A stretch of 64,000 nucleotides of DNA from Lachnoanaerobaculum umeaense. GTDB taxonomy: Bacteria > Bacillota > Clostridia > Lachnospirales > Lachnospiraceae. Both the position numbers and the translations under genes were made by a program. The DNA lies in the NCBI RefSeq assembly GCF_003589745.1, contig NZ_CP032364.1, positions 682,001 through 746,000 of the forward strand, read 5' to 3'. A model generated the notes under the pieces. The model ran no database searches. It saw only the letters and a program-made list of their open reading frames with translations, and was not told the DNA's origin. Positions 28,921 through 38,762 of the stretch are shown in pieces. Every line of letters begins with the position of its first letter. Within the stretch, counting starts at the first letter, position 1.

Positions 28921-29845
28921 TTCTTTTCTTTATTTCACTAAGTTCCTTAACCTGATTTATATATTTCTTATTAAGTCCTGGATTACCCTTTATCATATTT
29001 CTGATAAAGAATGCCATTACCTTACCTATCTTTGGAAAGCTTAGAGATAACTTTTCTCTTGCAACTTCATATTTTATTTTCTGTTCAAGAAAGGTAGGAG
29101 TTTTTGAAGCAACTGTATTTGACAGAGAAGAAATTATATTTTCGATTTCAGACTTTAATGATGAGAGACTCAACATGTCATTCGCCTGGCTCATACGCTC
29201 AGCTACACTGTCCTTAATACCAATGAGTTTATTCTGTGTTCCGGTGAGGAGTCCGCCTGCTATAATAGAAAGTTTTTCTTTGACCTCTGAAAACTCTGAC
29301 TTTGCTTTTTCAAGTGCAGCATAAGCCTTTGCAATACTAAAGGCAGCCTTTATGGAGAGGATAAGATCTGAGAAAAATATAATATTTACTACCATTATAG
29401 CAGTCTTTAAATTCTGTTCACTTATCTTGGAGACAAATCTAGATACATTCACCTGCAAAAAATATGTAAGCAGTATAGATAAGAAGCCCCAAGCTATTGA
29501 AGATGAAAATGATATATATCCATTCAAATTCAGTTTATGATCACTATAGTCCCAGTATTTTACCTTGAAAAGTTTTTCCATCACATAACCGGTTACATAC
29601 TCCAAGATAGTGGCAGCTATCATTCCGGAAAAATATACACCTAAGATATTATCTTGAAAATTATGCGTGATAATAAGTACAAAAATAGCACCAAATGCAT
29701 ATATAGGTATATAGGGGCCTCTAAGGAAGCCTCTGTTTGTAGGTTTTCGTTCCTTTATAGTGGCGTATCCGGATTCAAAACACCAACCCAAAAAGCAATA
29801 TATATAAAAAAATGCAATCCATTGTATTAAAGCATACTTGTCCAT
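28910..29845 (-). CDS. Polytopic membrane protein of the putative ABC-transporter type IV family
   Basis: A 311-aa protein beginning MDKYALIQWIAFFYIYCFLGWCFES; GGAGGG four bases upstream picks the ATG at 29845. Residues ~1-180 hold about five or six hydrophobic helices with 'FLGWCFESGYATIKERKPTNRGFLRGPYIPIYAFGA', the signature of the family annotated as putative ABC-transporter type IV (PF06541), and 'KYWDYSDHKLNLNGYISFSSSIAWG'. The C-terminal ~120 residues are hydrophilic and probably coiled. No partner ATPase is adjacent and the function of the family is not established. Confidence 0.8.
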   Translation of the reverse strand: MDKYALIQWIAFFYIYCFLGWCFESGYATIKERKPTNRGFLRGPYIPIYAFGAIFVLIITHNFQDNILGVYFSGMIAATILEYVTGYVMEKLFKVKYWDYSDHKLNLNGYISFSSSIAWGFLSILLTYFLQVNVSRFVSKISEQNLKTAIMVVNIIFFSDLILSIKAAFSIAKAYAALEKAKSEFSEVKEKLSIIAGGLLTGTQNKLIGIKDSVAERMSQANDMLSLSSLKSEIENIISSLSNTVASKTPTFLEQKIKYEVAREKLSLSFPKIGKVMAFFIRNMIKGNPGLNKKYINQVKELSEIKKRNRK

Positions 29846-30031
29846 AAATCCCTCCAATGAGAACAATAATACCATAGAGGAATAGTATTAACAAGTTGCT
29901 TAGTATATAAAAGCAATTAAATCTAACTATAAATCATTTTTTATGTTATAGTAAGGTATTAGGGTAAAATTATTTTGATCCAAACAGATATTATAGAAAT
30001 TTACTATTAAAACAAAAAAGAAAGTAAGAAT

Positions 30032-30994
30032 ATGAAAGTAAGTATATGCTGCATTACCTACAACCATGGTAAATATATTAGAAAGGCGATAGACTCCTTT
30101 TTGGCACAAAAAAGAAACTTTGACATAGAGATTTTGATAAATGATGATGCCTCTACAGATGATACGGCTAACATTATAAGAGAGTATCAGGAGAAATATC
30201 CTGATATTATAAAACCGCTCTTTCATGAGGAAAATATGTACTCACAGGGTGTGACAAATCCAAGTGGAACCTATAACTTCCCAAGAGCTACAGGCAAATA
30301 TATAGCTATGTGTGAGGGAGATGATTACTGGTGTGATGAGAATAAGCTTCAAATTCAGGTGGACTATATGGAGGACCATAGTGAGATAAGTTTTTGTTTT
30401 CATGCGGCAAAAGTGGAAAATTTGGATGCTACATTTTCTCCTAATCTTATTAGACCGTATGAAAGCAGCGGAGTAATAAGTGCAAAAGAAGTGATAAATA
30501 AAAGAACACATTATCCTACTGCATCATTGCTGTTAAGAACAGAGTATATGAAGGATTTACCGAAATATTATTTTGAATGTAAAGTAGGTGATATACCTAT
30601 GCAGATAATATCAGCAAAATATGGTGATGCCTATTATATAGACAAAGTGATGAGTGTGTACAGAATGGGAGTACCTACATCTTGGACAGCCTCACAGTTT
30701 AGTGGTGATTATAAAAGAAAACAAGAAGAATATTATCAAAATATGGAAGTCATGTATAAGGTATATGATGAGGATTCAAAATATAGATTTCATACAGAAG
30801 TGGAAAGTGCAACGAAGAGGTTACGCTTTTTGACATATGTTAATATAAGAGATTTTAGAAACATATTATCAAGGGAATTTAAAAAAGAGTACAAGGAGCT
30901 GGACTTTAGAGAGAGATTCTTTATAAAATTTGAATACTTACTGCCGATGGTATATAAACTAGTTAGAAAAGCAGCACTATACTTTAAAAGATAA
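30032..30994 (+). CDS. Family 2 glycosyltransferase
   Basis: A 320-aa GT-A fold protein: 'VSICCITYNHGKYIRKAIDSFLAQ' (residues 2-25), 'EILINDDASTDDTANII' (nucleotide-sugar aspartates ~38-44), 'GKYIAMCEGDDYW' (DxD-like motif ~86-98) and 'NKLQIQVDYMEDH'. No signal peptide; a basic amphipathic C-terminus. Substrate unknown. Ten bases separate it from the ArAE-like gene. Confidence 0.85.
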   Translation: MKVSICCITYNHGKYIRKAIDSFLAQKRNFDIEILINDDASTDDTANIIREYQEKYPDIIKPLFHEENMYSQGVTNPSGTYNFPRATGKYIAMCEGDDYWCDENKLQIQVDYMEDHSEISFCFHAAKVENLDATFSPNLIRPYESSGVISAKEVINKRTHYPTASLLLRTEYMKDLPKYYFECKVGDIPMQIISAKYGDAYYIDKVMSVYRMGVPTSWTASQFSGDYKRKQEEYYQNMEVMYKVYDEDSKYRFHTEVESATKRLRFLTYVNIRDFRNILSREFKKEYKELDFRERFFIKFEYLLPMVYKLVRKAALYFKR

Positions 30995-31003
30995 TGGAGG
31001 TCT

Positions 31004-31999
31004 ATGGAATTTAAAAATATAAATCTTATAAAAGTGGTGAAAATAGCTGTAGGTACAGGTTTGGCAATATTTATAGCCAATATACTTGGGTTAAACTATG
31101 GAGCTTCAGCAGGTATTATAACATTGCTAAGTATACAGGATACAAAAAAGTCCACAATAAAAATAGCCTTAAAAAGGATAGAGGCATTCGTTTTGGCTAT
31201 GGTAATCGCATATGCAGTATTTAATATATTTGGATTTGATACATTTGCATTGGTATGCTACCTGTTGGTGTTCGTAGCAGCCTGCATGGCCTTTGATTTG
31301 AATGAAGGTTTGTCACCATGTACAGTTTTGGTTACTCATATTATGGCTGAAAAATATATGAACTATGATGTGGTAAAAAATGAAGCGGCATTGATGCTTG
31401 TAGGTACATCAGTAGGAATAATTTTGAATATGTATATGCCAAGAAATCTAAAGCATATAAGAGAGTATCAGGCTAATATAGAAAAAGAAATAAAGAATAT
31501 CCTGGATATATTAGTTAGATTTTTAAATGATGAAAGTGGTATAACAAAATTAGAATATGATTTTGATGAATTGGAAAAGATTATAGATAGTGCAATTTCA
31601 AAATCATACATTGATAAGGATAATATATTGAGCTATGATTTGAAGTATTTTATAAACTATATGGAGATGAGAAAATCCCAAATCATGACACTCAGGTATA
31701 TTTATGATCAGGGTAAAGGTATAAAAACCAGACCTGATCAGGCGAGAGATATTGCAGAGCTTATCCACAATTTGATTCCCAAGTTGCATGAATCAAATAA
31801 TGCTATGAATGCTTTGCTGGATTTATATTTAGTTAAAGATAAGATGAAAAATTATGAGCTTCCAAAGAGTAGAGAAGAATTTGAAGACAGGGCAACATTG
31901 CACTCTATGGTAATAAACTTTGAACAGTTTTTGGAAATTAAAAGAGAATTTGCTGCAAATTTAAGTGAAGATGAGAAAAATACATTTTGGAATAGGTGA
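31004..31999 (+). CDS. Aromatic acid exporter family membrane protein
   Basis: A 331-aa protein. The N-terminal ~150 residues have about five hydrophobic helices with 'AVGTGLAIFIANILGLNYGASAGIITLLSIQDTKK', typical of the ArAE_1 (FUSC-like) domain, and 'VGTSVGIILNMYMPR' at the end of the membrane part. The remaining ~180 residues form a cytoplasmic helical domain ('IEKEIKNILDILVRFLND'), matching the ArAE C-terminal domain of Firmicutes proteins. Predicted to export aromatic carboxylates or other organic anions; the substrate is not known. The stop lies four bases before the RNase H ATG. Confidence 0.8.
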   Translation: MEFKNINLIKVVKIAVGTGLAIFIANILGLNYGASAGIITLLSIQDTKKSTIKIALKRIEAFVLAMVIAYAVFNIFGFDTFALVCYLLVFVAACMAFDLNEGLSPCTVLVTHIMAEKYMNYDVVKNEAALMLVGTSVGIILNMYMPRNLKHIREYQANIEKEIKNILDILVRFLNDESGITKLEYDFDELEKIIDSAISKSYIDKDNILSYDLKYFINYMEMRKSQIMTLRYIYDQGKGIKTRPDQARDIAELIHNLIPKLHESNNAMNALLDLYLVKDKMKNYELPKSREEFEDRATLHSMVINFEQFLEIKREFAANLSEDEKNTFWNR

Positions 32000-32003
32000 A
32001 AAT

Positions 32004-32609
32004 ATGGCAAAGAAATATTATGCAGTTAGAAAAGGAAGAAAAACCGGAGTTTTTGAGACTTGGGATGAGTGTAAAAACTCAGTAAGCGGATTTTCAGGTG
32101 CAGCATACAAAAGTTTTACAAATAGAGAAGATGCTATAGCTTTTGTAAATGGAGATACAGAAAATAATATAGATGATAAAGAAGAGAAGCAGTCAGAGGC
32201 ATTTGCATATGTGGATGGAAGCTATGATGACACTACAAAGGCATACTCTTATGGCATGGTGATAATGCATAATGATGATGAATTATATTTTTACAAGAAA
32301 TTTGAAAAAGATGATATGAGCGATATGAGAAATGTTGCCGGAGAGATACAGGGATCTATGGCTGCAATGCAGTATTGTCTGGATAAAGGTATAAAGAGTA
32401 TTAGCATTTTTTATGACTATGAGGGAATAGAAAAATGGTGTAATGGCGATTGGAAAGCAAGAAAAGACGGCACTATGAGATATGTTGAGTTTTATAGAAA
32501 TGCTTCAAGGCAAGTGGATGTAGACTTTATAAAGGTAAAGGGACATTCGGGAGACAAATATAATGATATGGCAGATGAGCTGGCAAAAAAGGCCCTGGGC
32601 TTAATATAA
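32004..32609 (+). CDS. Ribonuclease H1 with viroplasmin-like RNA-binding domain
   Basis: Degrades RNA in RNA-DNA hybrids. ATG 32004 (201 aa) has AGGTGA seven bases upstream. The N-terminal domain 'KKYYAVRKGRKTGVFETWDECKNSVSGFSGAAYKSF' is the hybrid-binding (caulimovirus viroplasmin) domain. A short linker is followed by RNase H: 'AYVDGSYDD' (first Asp), 'GEIQGSMAAM' (Glu), 'SIFYDYEGIEKW' (Asp) and 'VKGHSGDKYNDMADELAKKA' (His and last Asp). All four acidic catalytic positions are present. Confidence 0.92.
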   Translation: MAKKYYAVRKGRKTGVFETWDECKNSVSGFSGAAYKSFTNREDAIAFVNGDTENNIDDKEEKQSEAFAYVDGSYDDTTKAYSYGMVIMHNDDELYFYKKFEKDDMSDMRNVAGEIQGSMAAMQYCLDKGIKSISIFYDYEGIEKWCNGDWKARKDGTMRYVEFYRNASRQVDVDFIKVKGHSGDKYNDMADELAKKALGLI

Positions 32610-32610
32610 A

Positions 32611-32641
32611 TAAAGAGGAGTGTCAGATGACACTCCCTTTA
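32611..32641. terminator. Terminator between RNase H and the convergent yerC-like gene
   Basis: GGAGTGTC (32617-32624) pairs with GACACTCC (32629-32636) around AGAT, extended by a flanking TAAAG/CTTTA pairing. It ends inside the last codons of the minus-strand gene and may act in both directions. Confidence 0.7.
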
Positions 32642-32941
32642 TTTGTCGGTATCAAATATACCGAGTCTTTTAAAAACCAAATCATAACCATCATTGCCAT
32701 AGTTAAGTGAACGATTCACTCTGGAAATGGTAGCAGTGGATGCTCCGGTCTCCTCCGCAATCTCCAGATAAGTCTTCTTTTCACGCAACATCTTAGCTAC
32801 TTCATATCTTTGAGAGAGGGAAAGCAACTCGTTCACAGTGCAAACATCCTCAAAGAAAGTATAAAATTCTTCTTTATTTTTTAATGTAAGGATGGCGTCA
32901 AATAGATGGTCTACTGCGTCTGTCCTAATCTTGTTATTCAT
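32639..32941 (-). CDS. YerC/YecD-family TrpR-related protein
   Basis: A 100-aa protein of the TrpR-like superfamily. ATG 32941 has GGAG eight bases upstream. Residues ~35-90 carry the TrpR-fold helices with the HTH 'KTYLEIAEETGASTATISRVNRSLNYG'. Ligand contacts known from TrpR are not obviously conserved, and homologues (YerC in Bacillus) are of uncertain function. It is divergent from potA and could control it; that is inference only. Confidence 0.85.
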   Translation of the reverse strand: MNNKIRTDAVDHLFDAILTLKNKEEFYTFFEDVCTVNELLSLSQRYEVAKMLREKKTYLEIAEETGASTATISRVNRSLNYGNDGYDLVFKRLGIFDTDK

Positions 32942-33097
32942 AACTAATGCTCCAATCAAATGATATATATATTTTAGCATTTTAACTTGTAAAAGTAAAG
33001 TTTAGAGAAAATAATATTTTTGATGATTTAAATTAGAAAAGATGGTATTATATCTTATTGTATAAAGCCAAATAACCCTGGGAGGGAATTTTTAAAA

Positions 33098-34066
33098 ATG
33101 ACAGATACTATATTAAGTTTAGAAAATATTGAAAAAAGCTTTGATGGAGAAAATATTTTAAAGAATATCTCTCTGGACATAGGAAGAGGGGAGTTCATCA
33201 CTCTTTTGGGTTCAAGTGGTTGTGGAAAGACAACTACAATAAGAATTATAGCAGGACTCGAGACTCCGGATAGTGGAAAAGTTATACTGAATGGAAAGGA
33301 TATTACAGAGCTTGCACCTGAAAAAAGAGATGTAAATACTGTATTTCAAAATTATGCCCTGTTTCCACATATGAATGTAGAGAAGAATATAGGTTATGGA
33401 CTTAGATTGAAGAAAATGCCAAATAACGAGATAAAAAAAGAGGTGGAAAAAGCACTTTCTTTGGTGCAACTGGAGGGCTACGAAAAAAGAAACCCAACAC
33501 AACTTTCAGGAGGACAGAGACAAAGGGTAGCAATAGCGAGAGCAATTGTAAACAAACCTAGCGTACTACTTTTGGATGAGCCGCTTGGTGCATTGGATCT
33601 GATGCTCAGAAGGCAGATGCAAATGGAGTTAAAGAAGCTCCAAAAAGCACTGGGAATTACATTTATATATATAACACATGACCAGGAAGAAGCTCTAAAC
33701 ATGTCATCAAGAATAGTTGTTATGAGAGATGGCAGGATAGAACAGATAGGTACTCCGGAAGAGATATATGATACACCTAATACAGCATTCGTAGCAGAGT
33801 TTGTAGGCGGTGCAAATCTATATAGAGATGGAGAAAAGATATATGCTATTAGATCAGAGCATGTAAGACTTGGAGCAGGAGACTATGAAGGTATAGTTGT
33901 AGAAAACAGCTTTACGGCAGGATTGTCAAAAGTAAAAGTTAGATTAAAGGACGGCCAGGAAATAACATCATCACATATGGGTATGAATATAAACCTGAAT
34001 CCGGGAGATGAGATAAGTATAGGCTGGAATAAGAATGATATGGTGGAGGTTCAAGGTGAAAAATAA
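33098..34066 (+). CDS. potA: Spermidine/putrescine ABC transporter, ATPase
   Basis: Powers polyamine uptake. The 322-aa protein has Walker A '[12 protein letters not shown]' (~38-49), Q-loop '[12 protein letters not shown]', signature '[14 protein letters not shown]' (~136-149), Walker B '[12 protein letters not shown]' and the His switch 'YITHDQEEA'. A C-terminal TOBE-like segment ('[11 protein letters not shown]') is shorter than in E. coli PotA. GGGAGGG lies about 11 bases before the ATG. First gene of potABCD, and its end overlaps potB by 11 bases. Confidence 0.93.
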   Translation: MTDTILSLENIEKSFDGENILKNISLDIGRGEFITLLGSSGCGKTTTIRIIAGLETPDSGKVILNGKDITELAPEKRDVNTVFQNYALFPHMNVEKNIGYGLRLKKMPNNEIKKEVEKALSLVQLEGYEKRNPTQLSGGQRQRVAIARAIVNKPSVLLLDEPLGALDLMLRRQMQMELKKLQKALGITFIYITHDQEEALNMSSRIVVMRDGRIEQIGTPEEIYDTPNTAFVAEFVGGANLYRDGEKIYAIRSEHVRLGAGDYEGIVVENSFTAGLSKVKVRLKDGQEITSSHMGMNINLNPGDEISIGWNKNDMVEVQGEK

Positions 34067-34898
34067 ATATTTACTTAGAATACCTATATACCTTTTTACA
34101 TTACTGTTTGTGGTCTTGCCACTGGCATATATGGTAATTATCAGTTTTTTGACAAAGGCAAAAACTTGGGGATTTGATTTTACTTTTACATTGGATAATT
34201 ACAAAAAAGTATTTGAGCCATTTTATTTAAATATATTTTTGGAGTCCATAAAGCTTGCCATAGCTTCAACGATATTGGTTACAATTATAGGCTATCCTTT
34301 CGGATATTTTATGGGTAGACTTAGCACAAAATGGAAGAGAAGAATGATGATTCTTCTTATGATACCATTTTGGACAAGTGGACTTATAAGACTGAATGGT
34401 TGGATAATAATATTCAGAAGTAATGGAGTATTGGATAAGTTTTTGATGTTTCTTGGTATTACAAAGTCACCATTGAAATTACTTTATACATATCCGGCAG
34501 TTTTGGTAGGTATGGTATATTTTCTATTACCTTTTATGATACTGTCAGTGTATTCAAGTGTGGAAAAGATGGACTGGAGTTTGATAGAAGCTTCCAGAGA
34601 TTTGGGTGCAAGTAAGCTTGAAGCTTTTCTTACAATAACACTTAGACTTACAATGCCGGGACTGCTGAGTGGAGTAGTACTTACCTTTGTACCAAGTATG
34701 GGGCTTTTCTATATCTCAGATATACTTGGAGGAAATAAGATAGTTTTGATAGGAAGTGTAATAGTGGAGCAGCTTACAAAACTTAGAAATATACCTTTTG
34801 CGGCAGCACTAAGTGTGATACTTATGTTGCTCACAACATTATTCTTGAAACTATATAAGAAGATTTCAGGTACAGGAGAATTGGAGGGACTATTTTGA
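34056..34898 (+). CDS. potB: Spermidine/putrescine ABC transporter, permease
   Basis: A 280-aa inner-membrane permease with six helices. I choose the GTG at 34056, inside potA, because GGAGG is seven bases upstream; an ATG at 34035 would place an extra 'MIWWRFK' before the first helix. The EAA loop '[27 protein letters not shown]' (~175-200) contacts PotA. The stop overlaps the potC start. Confidence 0.92.
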   Translation: MKNKYLLRIPIYLFTLLFVVLPLAYMVIISFLTKAKTWGFDFTFTLDNYKKVFEPFYLNIFLESIKLAIASTILVTIIGYPFGYFMGRLSTKWKRRMMILLMIPFWTSGLIRLNGWIIIFRSNGVLDKFLMFLGITKSPLKLLYTYPAVLVGMVYFLLPFMILSVYSSVEKMDWSLIEASRDLGASKLEAFLTITLRLTMPGLLSGVVLTFVPSMGLFYISDILGGNKIVLIGSVIVEQLTKLRNIPFAAALSVILMLLTTLFLKLYKKISGTGELEGLF

Positions 34899-35662
34899 AA
34901 AAAGTATCAAAAGCAGCCATTATATTTTTGGGTCTGGTAACGATTTTAAATTATCTTCCAATTATACTTACAGTAGTTTATTCCTTCAATAAATCCAAGT
35001 TGACAAGTGTATGGGATGGCTTTTCTCTGGACTGGTATAAAATGCTTTTAAATGATGGAGATATAAAGAAAGCACTTTTAAACAGTATTATATTGGCCCT
35101 TTTAGCTTGTATGCTTTCGCTTATAATAGGTGTAAGTGCGGCACTTGCCATGAGAGGGAAAAAACTTATTTTTGATGACTTCATCAGTAACTTTGCATCT
35201 CTGCCTATAATGATTCCTGAAATTATTTTGGGAATGGTTTTTATGGCAATATTTTCATATATGAACTTGCCTTTTGGTTTTGTAACCATGACGATTGCAC
35301 ATAGTTCATTCTGTATACCATATATATTCTTAATTGTAAGAGCAAGACTTATGGGAATGGACTTGTCCTTGGAAGAGGCTGCAAGAGACCTTGGTGCAAG
35401 CGAATTTGAAACATTTAGAGATGTGACATTGCCATATATATTACCGGGAATTGCATCAGGAATGTTATTATCATTTGCAATGTCCTTTGATGATGTGGTA
35501 ATATCTATATTTACGACCGGTCCTTCAGTAAATACTCTTGCTATCAAGATATATACAAAGATGAAGACAGGTATAACTCCTGAAATAAATGCTCTTGCTA
35601 CAGTTATTCTGGTGATTACTGTACTTATAATATTTATTTCAGAAAAAACAAGGAAGGATTGA
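34895..35662 (+). CDS. potC: Spermidine/putrescine ABC transporter, permease
   Basis: A 255-aa partner permease with six helices and the EAA loop 'LEEAARDLGASEFETFRDVTLPYILPG' (~165-190). It starts with TTG at 34895, overlapping the potB stop (TTGA), with GGAGG six bases upstream inside potB. No ATG in frame nearby would keep the first helix, so TTG is the likely start. Confidence 0.92.
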   Translation: MKKVSKAAIIFLGLVTILNYLPIILTVVYSFNKSKLTSVWDGFSLDWYKMLLNDGDIKKALLNSIILALLACMLSLIIGVSAALAMRGKKLIFDDFISNFASLPIMIPEIILGMVFMAIFSYMNLPFGFVTMTIAHSSFCIPYIFLIVRARLMGMDLSLEEAARDLGASEFETFRDVTLPYILPGIASGMLLSFAMSFDDVVISIFTTGPSVNTLAIKIYTKMKTGITPEINALATVILVITVLIIFISEKTRKD

Positions 35663-35702
35663 TATTCAAACTTTCCGGAATATTTATTTGGAGGTAGATT
35701 TA

Positions 35703-36800
35703 ATGAAATCTAAAGTATTAGGTTTGCTCGGTTTGGGAGCAGCTATTGCACTTACAGCATGTGGAGGAGGCAGTAAAGAGACGACACAGCAAGGTACAGA
35801 TACTGGAAATAGCAGTCTTAAGGGTACTACACTAAATCTTTATACATGGGACGGAATGTTTCCACAGGAGGTACTGGACGGATTTACAGAAAAGACCGGT
35901 GTAAAGGTAAATTATTCAAACTTTGATCTTGATGAGACAATGCTTGCAAAGCTTGAAGAGACTAAGGGTGGTGATTATGATATAGTTGTGGCAGATGACT
36001 ATATTGTACAGCTTGCTATACAGGAGGGACTTGTTACTGAGTTGGATAAAACAAAGATTTCAACTTATGGCAATATAAATCCTCTGTATCAAAGCAAGTT
36101 CTATGACCCGGAGAATAAGTATACCCTCCCTTATGGAGCCGGTATTCCTTTGATTGCGTATAATCCTGAGACTGTGAATCTGGATATTACAGGTTATGAA
36201 GACCTTTGGAATCCTGAACTTGCAGGAAATGTGGGTATTGTGGGAAATTATCGTGTTATAGATGGTATAACATTAAAGACATTTGGGTATTCATTTAATA
36301 CCAATGATTTAGCTCAGATTCAGCAGGCAGGAGATAAGTTAAAATCACTTGCACCAAATATTCGTCTTATAAATGATAACAATTTGCAGGATTATCTCCT
36401 AAGTGGTGAGGTAGGAGCTGCATTTATGTACACTTCACAGGTGAATCAGGCACTCAAGGCAAATCCGGATCTTAAAGTTGTTTATCCAAAGGAGGGTCTT
36501 GGCTTCGGCGTAATGGCAAGTTTTATTCCTTCAAAGGCACCAAACTCAGAGGCTGCATACGCATTCTTAGATTATATCAACGAGCCTGAAGTAGCTGCAA
36601 AATGTTTTGAATATATAGGATATTTCGTTACCAATAAGGCAGCAGAAAACTATGTTTCAGATGATTGGAAGGATTTGATTGTATTCCCGGAAGACAAGCT
36701 TTCACTTATTGAAAATGGTGAATTGATTGAAAATATCAATGATGATGCAAATGAACTGCACAATAAACTTTGGGAAGAGTTTAGACAGAAAACAAATTAA
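35703..36800 (+). CDS. potD: Spermidine/putrescine-binding lipoprotein
   Basis: The substrate-binding component of PotABCD. ATG 35703 has GGAGG eight bases upstream. The signal peptide ends in a lipobox 'ALTAC' with the lipidated Cys at residue 20, then a Gly/Ser/Thr linker and the binding domain starting 'TLNLYTWDGMFPQEVLDGF'. 'GGDYDIVVADDYIVQLAI' and 'PYGAGIPLIAYN' match PotD-type (class D) binding proteins; 365 aa is normal. Followed by a strong terminator. Confidence 0.92.
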   Translation: MKSKVLGLLGLGAAIALTACGGGSKETTQQGTDTGNSSLKGTTLNLYTWDGMFPQEVLDGFTEKTGVKVNYSNFDLDETMLAKLEETKGGDYDIVVADDYIVQLAIQEGLVTELDKTKISTYGNINPLYQSKFYDPENKYTLPYGAGIPLIAYNPETVNLDITGYEDLWNPELAGNVGIVGNYRVIDGITLKTFGYSFNTNDLAQIQQAGDKLKSLAPNIRLINDNNLQDYLLSGEVGAAFMYTSQVNQALKANPDLKVVYPKEGLGFGVMASFIPSKAPNSEAAYAFLDYINEPEVAAKCFEYIGYFVTNKAAENYVSDDWKDLIVFPEDKLSLIENGELIENINDDANELHNKLWEEFRQKTN

Positions 36801-36813
36801 TATTAGAATATAT

Positions 36814-36848
36814 GGCATAGTCTTTTAATAAGGACTATGTCTTTTTTT
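36814..36848 (+). terminator. Terminator of potABCD
   Basis: GCATAGTC pairs with GACTATGT around a 10-nt loop, immediately followed by CTTTTTTT. Confidence 0.85.
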
Positions 36849-36905
36849 GACTCTTTATAAAAAGTTTGGATTGGTAAGTAGCAACTTGTAATAATAAATT
36901 AAAAA

Positions 36906-36939
36906 ATACCCTCCTTACCATTTTTGGTAAAGAGGGTAT
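36906..36939 (-). terminator. Terminator of the L,D-transpeptidase gene
   Basis: A long stem (ATACCCTCCTTACC with GGTAA-A-GAGGGTAT) has an A run on its plus-strand left side. Read on the minus strand it is a GC-containing hairpin followed by TTTTTT, 30 bases past the minus-strand stop codon at 36971. Confidence 0.85.
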
Positions 36940-36970
36940 ATGTCAGCCACTTTATAGTGGTATGAATTTA

Positions 36971-38446
36971 TTACCTTCCCTGCATTATAGGATCTGTAGG
37001 ATCATAGGTTTGGTTTGCAGGAATTGGTTGATCAATAGCGTCCTTTTCTACAGGACCCTTATCTGTTGGATCATTGTATACGATAACAGGTGTATTCATA
37101 GGTGTATTATAGTATACCCAAGCTGCATCACCTGCACGAAGTCTTAGACATCCGTCAGATCTTGCATCATCCATGTAATTGTATGTAGCTGCCTCAAGTC
37201 TGTTTGAATCAGCTTTATCACGGTAAATAAGTGAATGTATGATATAGCCGTCTTTAAATCTTGATAAGAACTGGCAGTAGATATTATCATGCATTATTTT
37301 CCATCTGTACTTCACATATGTTTTAAATGTACCTACAGGAGTACCCGGTCCATCTGTTGACATAAATGTTTTGAAAGGAATGATATAACCATTATCTCCG
37401 TCCTTAGCCATGATATACATTGTCATAGTAGCCTTGTTGTACTTTATCTGATATGAACCCTGTAAGCCCATAATAGGCTCAAGATCTCTTACCACGGCAC
37501 CTGTATTCTCATCAAGGTAATATTTGTAGCCATTGATATACTGCCATCCCTTTTGCTTAGCACCGTCTACAAAGTAGTACTGGTCATTATTATAAAATGC
37601 CCATCCGGTGTATGCGTTTGCTGATGAATACTGAACTTGTCCATCTGCATCTAAATAAGTACCCTCATATACAGGAGCTTCCATAAGAACCTTTGTAGGC
37701 TCTGTAAACTCTGTCTGCTTATCCCACAATGTGAGCTTAAGTGCAACTATATATCTGTCAGTACCGATAGTACCAAGAGTTTGACCGTTCTTAGCCCAGT
37801 CAAGTACAGTTCCGTCATTTAAAACGGCCTTATAGTATAAGTCACTTCTAACTCCGGTATATCCCTTTACTCTTATTTGAACTGCTTGAACTCTGTTCTC
37901 AGGATCTGTAATAGGTGCAGTCTCTTTAGAGTTCATCCAAGTAGACCATCCTGATTTTATATTATAGGTTCTATAGTAGTACCTTCCGATACCTGAATGG
38001 TTAAGGTACAATCTTACAAAACCATCCCTTGAATAAGCATAATTGCCATTGTTTGACTCTGCTCCCGAAATTTCTTGAGCAGCTGCATTCCAAAGGCCAA
38101 AGTGAACCATCTGTGTTTCGCCAAGTATAGGCTCAGGATTTGTATTACCACCGCCTACATTGCCAAACCCTGCATTAGCTACAACGCTGTCAAGGTCAAG
38201 GTTCTCCGGAAAAGCAACGTCATTTACAGTGGATGGTATATAGTTATTTGTAGTAACTACATTACTTGTATCACCACCGGAAGTTGTATCAGTGTTTTCA
38301 GTGGATGCAGTAGTCTCGACAGCTGCCGGCTGTTGACTTTCACTTGAAACATTTCGCTTTACAACTCCTGCAGATGCACTTGATGCAAATACTGAAGAAA
38401 TTATCAGTGCGGATGCAATTACGATTGAAAATCTTTTTAAATGCAT
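36971..38446 (-). CDS. Secreted L,D-transpeptidase with wall-binding repeats
   Basis: A 491-aa exported protein. AGGAGG seven bases upstream fixes the ATG. Residues 1-26 are a signal peptide and ~30-90 a Ser/Thr/Val-rich linker. About 105-255 show ChW-like (clostridial hydrophobic W) features ('MVHFGLWNAAAQEI', 'GWSTWMNSKE', 'VQAVQIRVKGYTG', 'LDWAKNGQTLGTIGTDRY'). About 280-325 resemble choline-binding-type repeats ('GWAFYNNDQYYFVDGAKQKGWQYI'). The C-terminus is a YkuD domain with 'GTPVGTF', 'IHSLIY' and the nucleophile motif 'SDGCLRL' (~430-437). It should cross-link peptidoglycan or anchor proteins outside the cell. Confidence 0.85.
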   Translation of the reverse strand: MHLKRFSIVIASALIISSVFASSASAGVVKRNVSSESQQPAAVETTASTENTDTTSGGDTSNVVTTNNYIPSTVNDVAFPENLDLDSVVANAGFGNVGGGNTNPEPILGETQMVHFGLWNAAAQEISGAESNNGNYAYSRDGFVRLYLNHSGIGRYYYRTYNIKSGWSTWMNSKETAPITDPENRVQAVQIRVKGYTGVRSDLYYKAVLNDGTVLDWAKNGQTLGTIGTDRYIVALKLTLWDKQTEFTEPTKVLMEAPVYEGTYLDADGQVQYSSANAYTGWAFYNNDQYYFVDGAKQKGWQYINGYKYYLDENTGAVVRDLEPIMGLQGSYQIKYNKATMTMYIMAKDGDNGYIIPFKTFMSTDGPGTPVGTFKTYVKYRWKIMHDNIYCQFLSRFKDGYIIHSLIYRDKADSNRLEAATYNYMDDARSDGCLRLRAGDAAWVYYNTPMNTPVIVYNDPTDKGPVEKDAIDQPIPANQTYDPTDPIMQGR

Positions 38447-38468
38447 ATTTCCTCCTAAAAAAGATTAC

Positions 38469-38482
38469 TTTAGTAAACTAAA
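38469..38482. repeat. Short inverted repeat in the transpeptidase leader
   Basis: TTTAG-TAAA-CTAAA lies between the minus-strand promoter and the transpeptidase ribosome binding site, downstream of the likely start of transcription. It could be an operator half-site pair or a weak 5' stem; no known box is recognised. Confidence 0.35.
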
Positions 38483-38498
38483 TTCACTATAGATAAAA

Positions 38499-38527
38499 AT
38501 TATAACATATAAATTAATTTTGTTCAA
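38499..38527 (-). promoter_or_regulatory. Promoter of the L,D-transpeptidase gene
   Basis: On the minus strand TTGAAC (38527-38522), a 17-bp spacer and a perfect TATAAT (38504-38499). The rest of the 316-base gap up to selD is AT-rich and shows no other gene; the selD ribosome binding site AGGAGG is at about 38753-38758. Confidence 0.7.
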
Positions 38528-38762
38528 TGAATTTTAGTGTTCCGGATATTGTTGAGTAGTGAGTGATTAACAAAATATACAAAAATAATAGTGGTTTAAA
38601 TTACATAAAAAGATTTGTTTGTGTAATTATAGATAAAATGAATATTACTTGTATTAAAATATATAATGAATTGATTGCAGTAACTATCAAAAAAGGGTTA
38701 TAATATCAAAATAATTTAAATATTGATTGTATAGATATATACTATGTATTTTAGGAGGCGAT

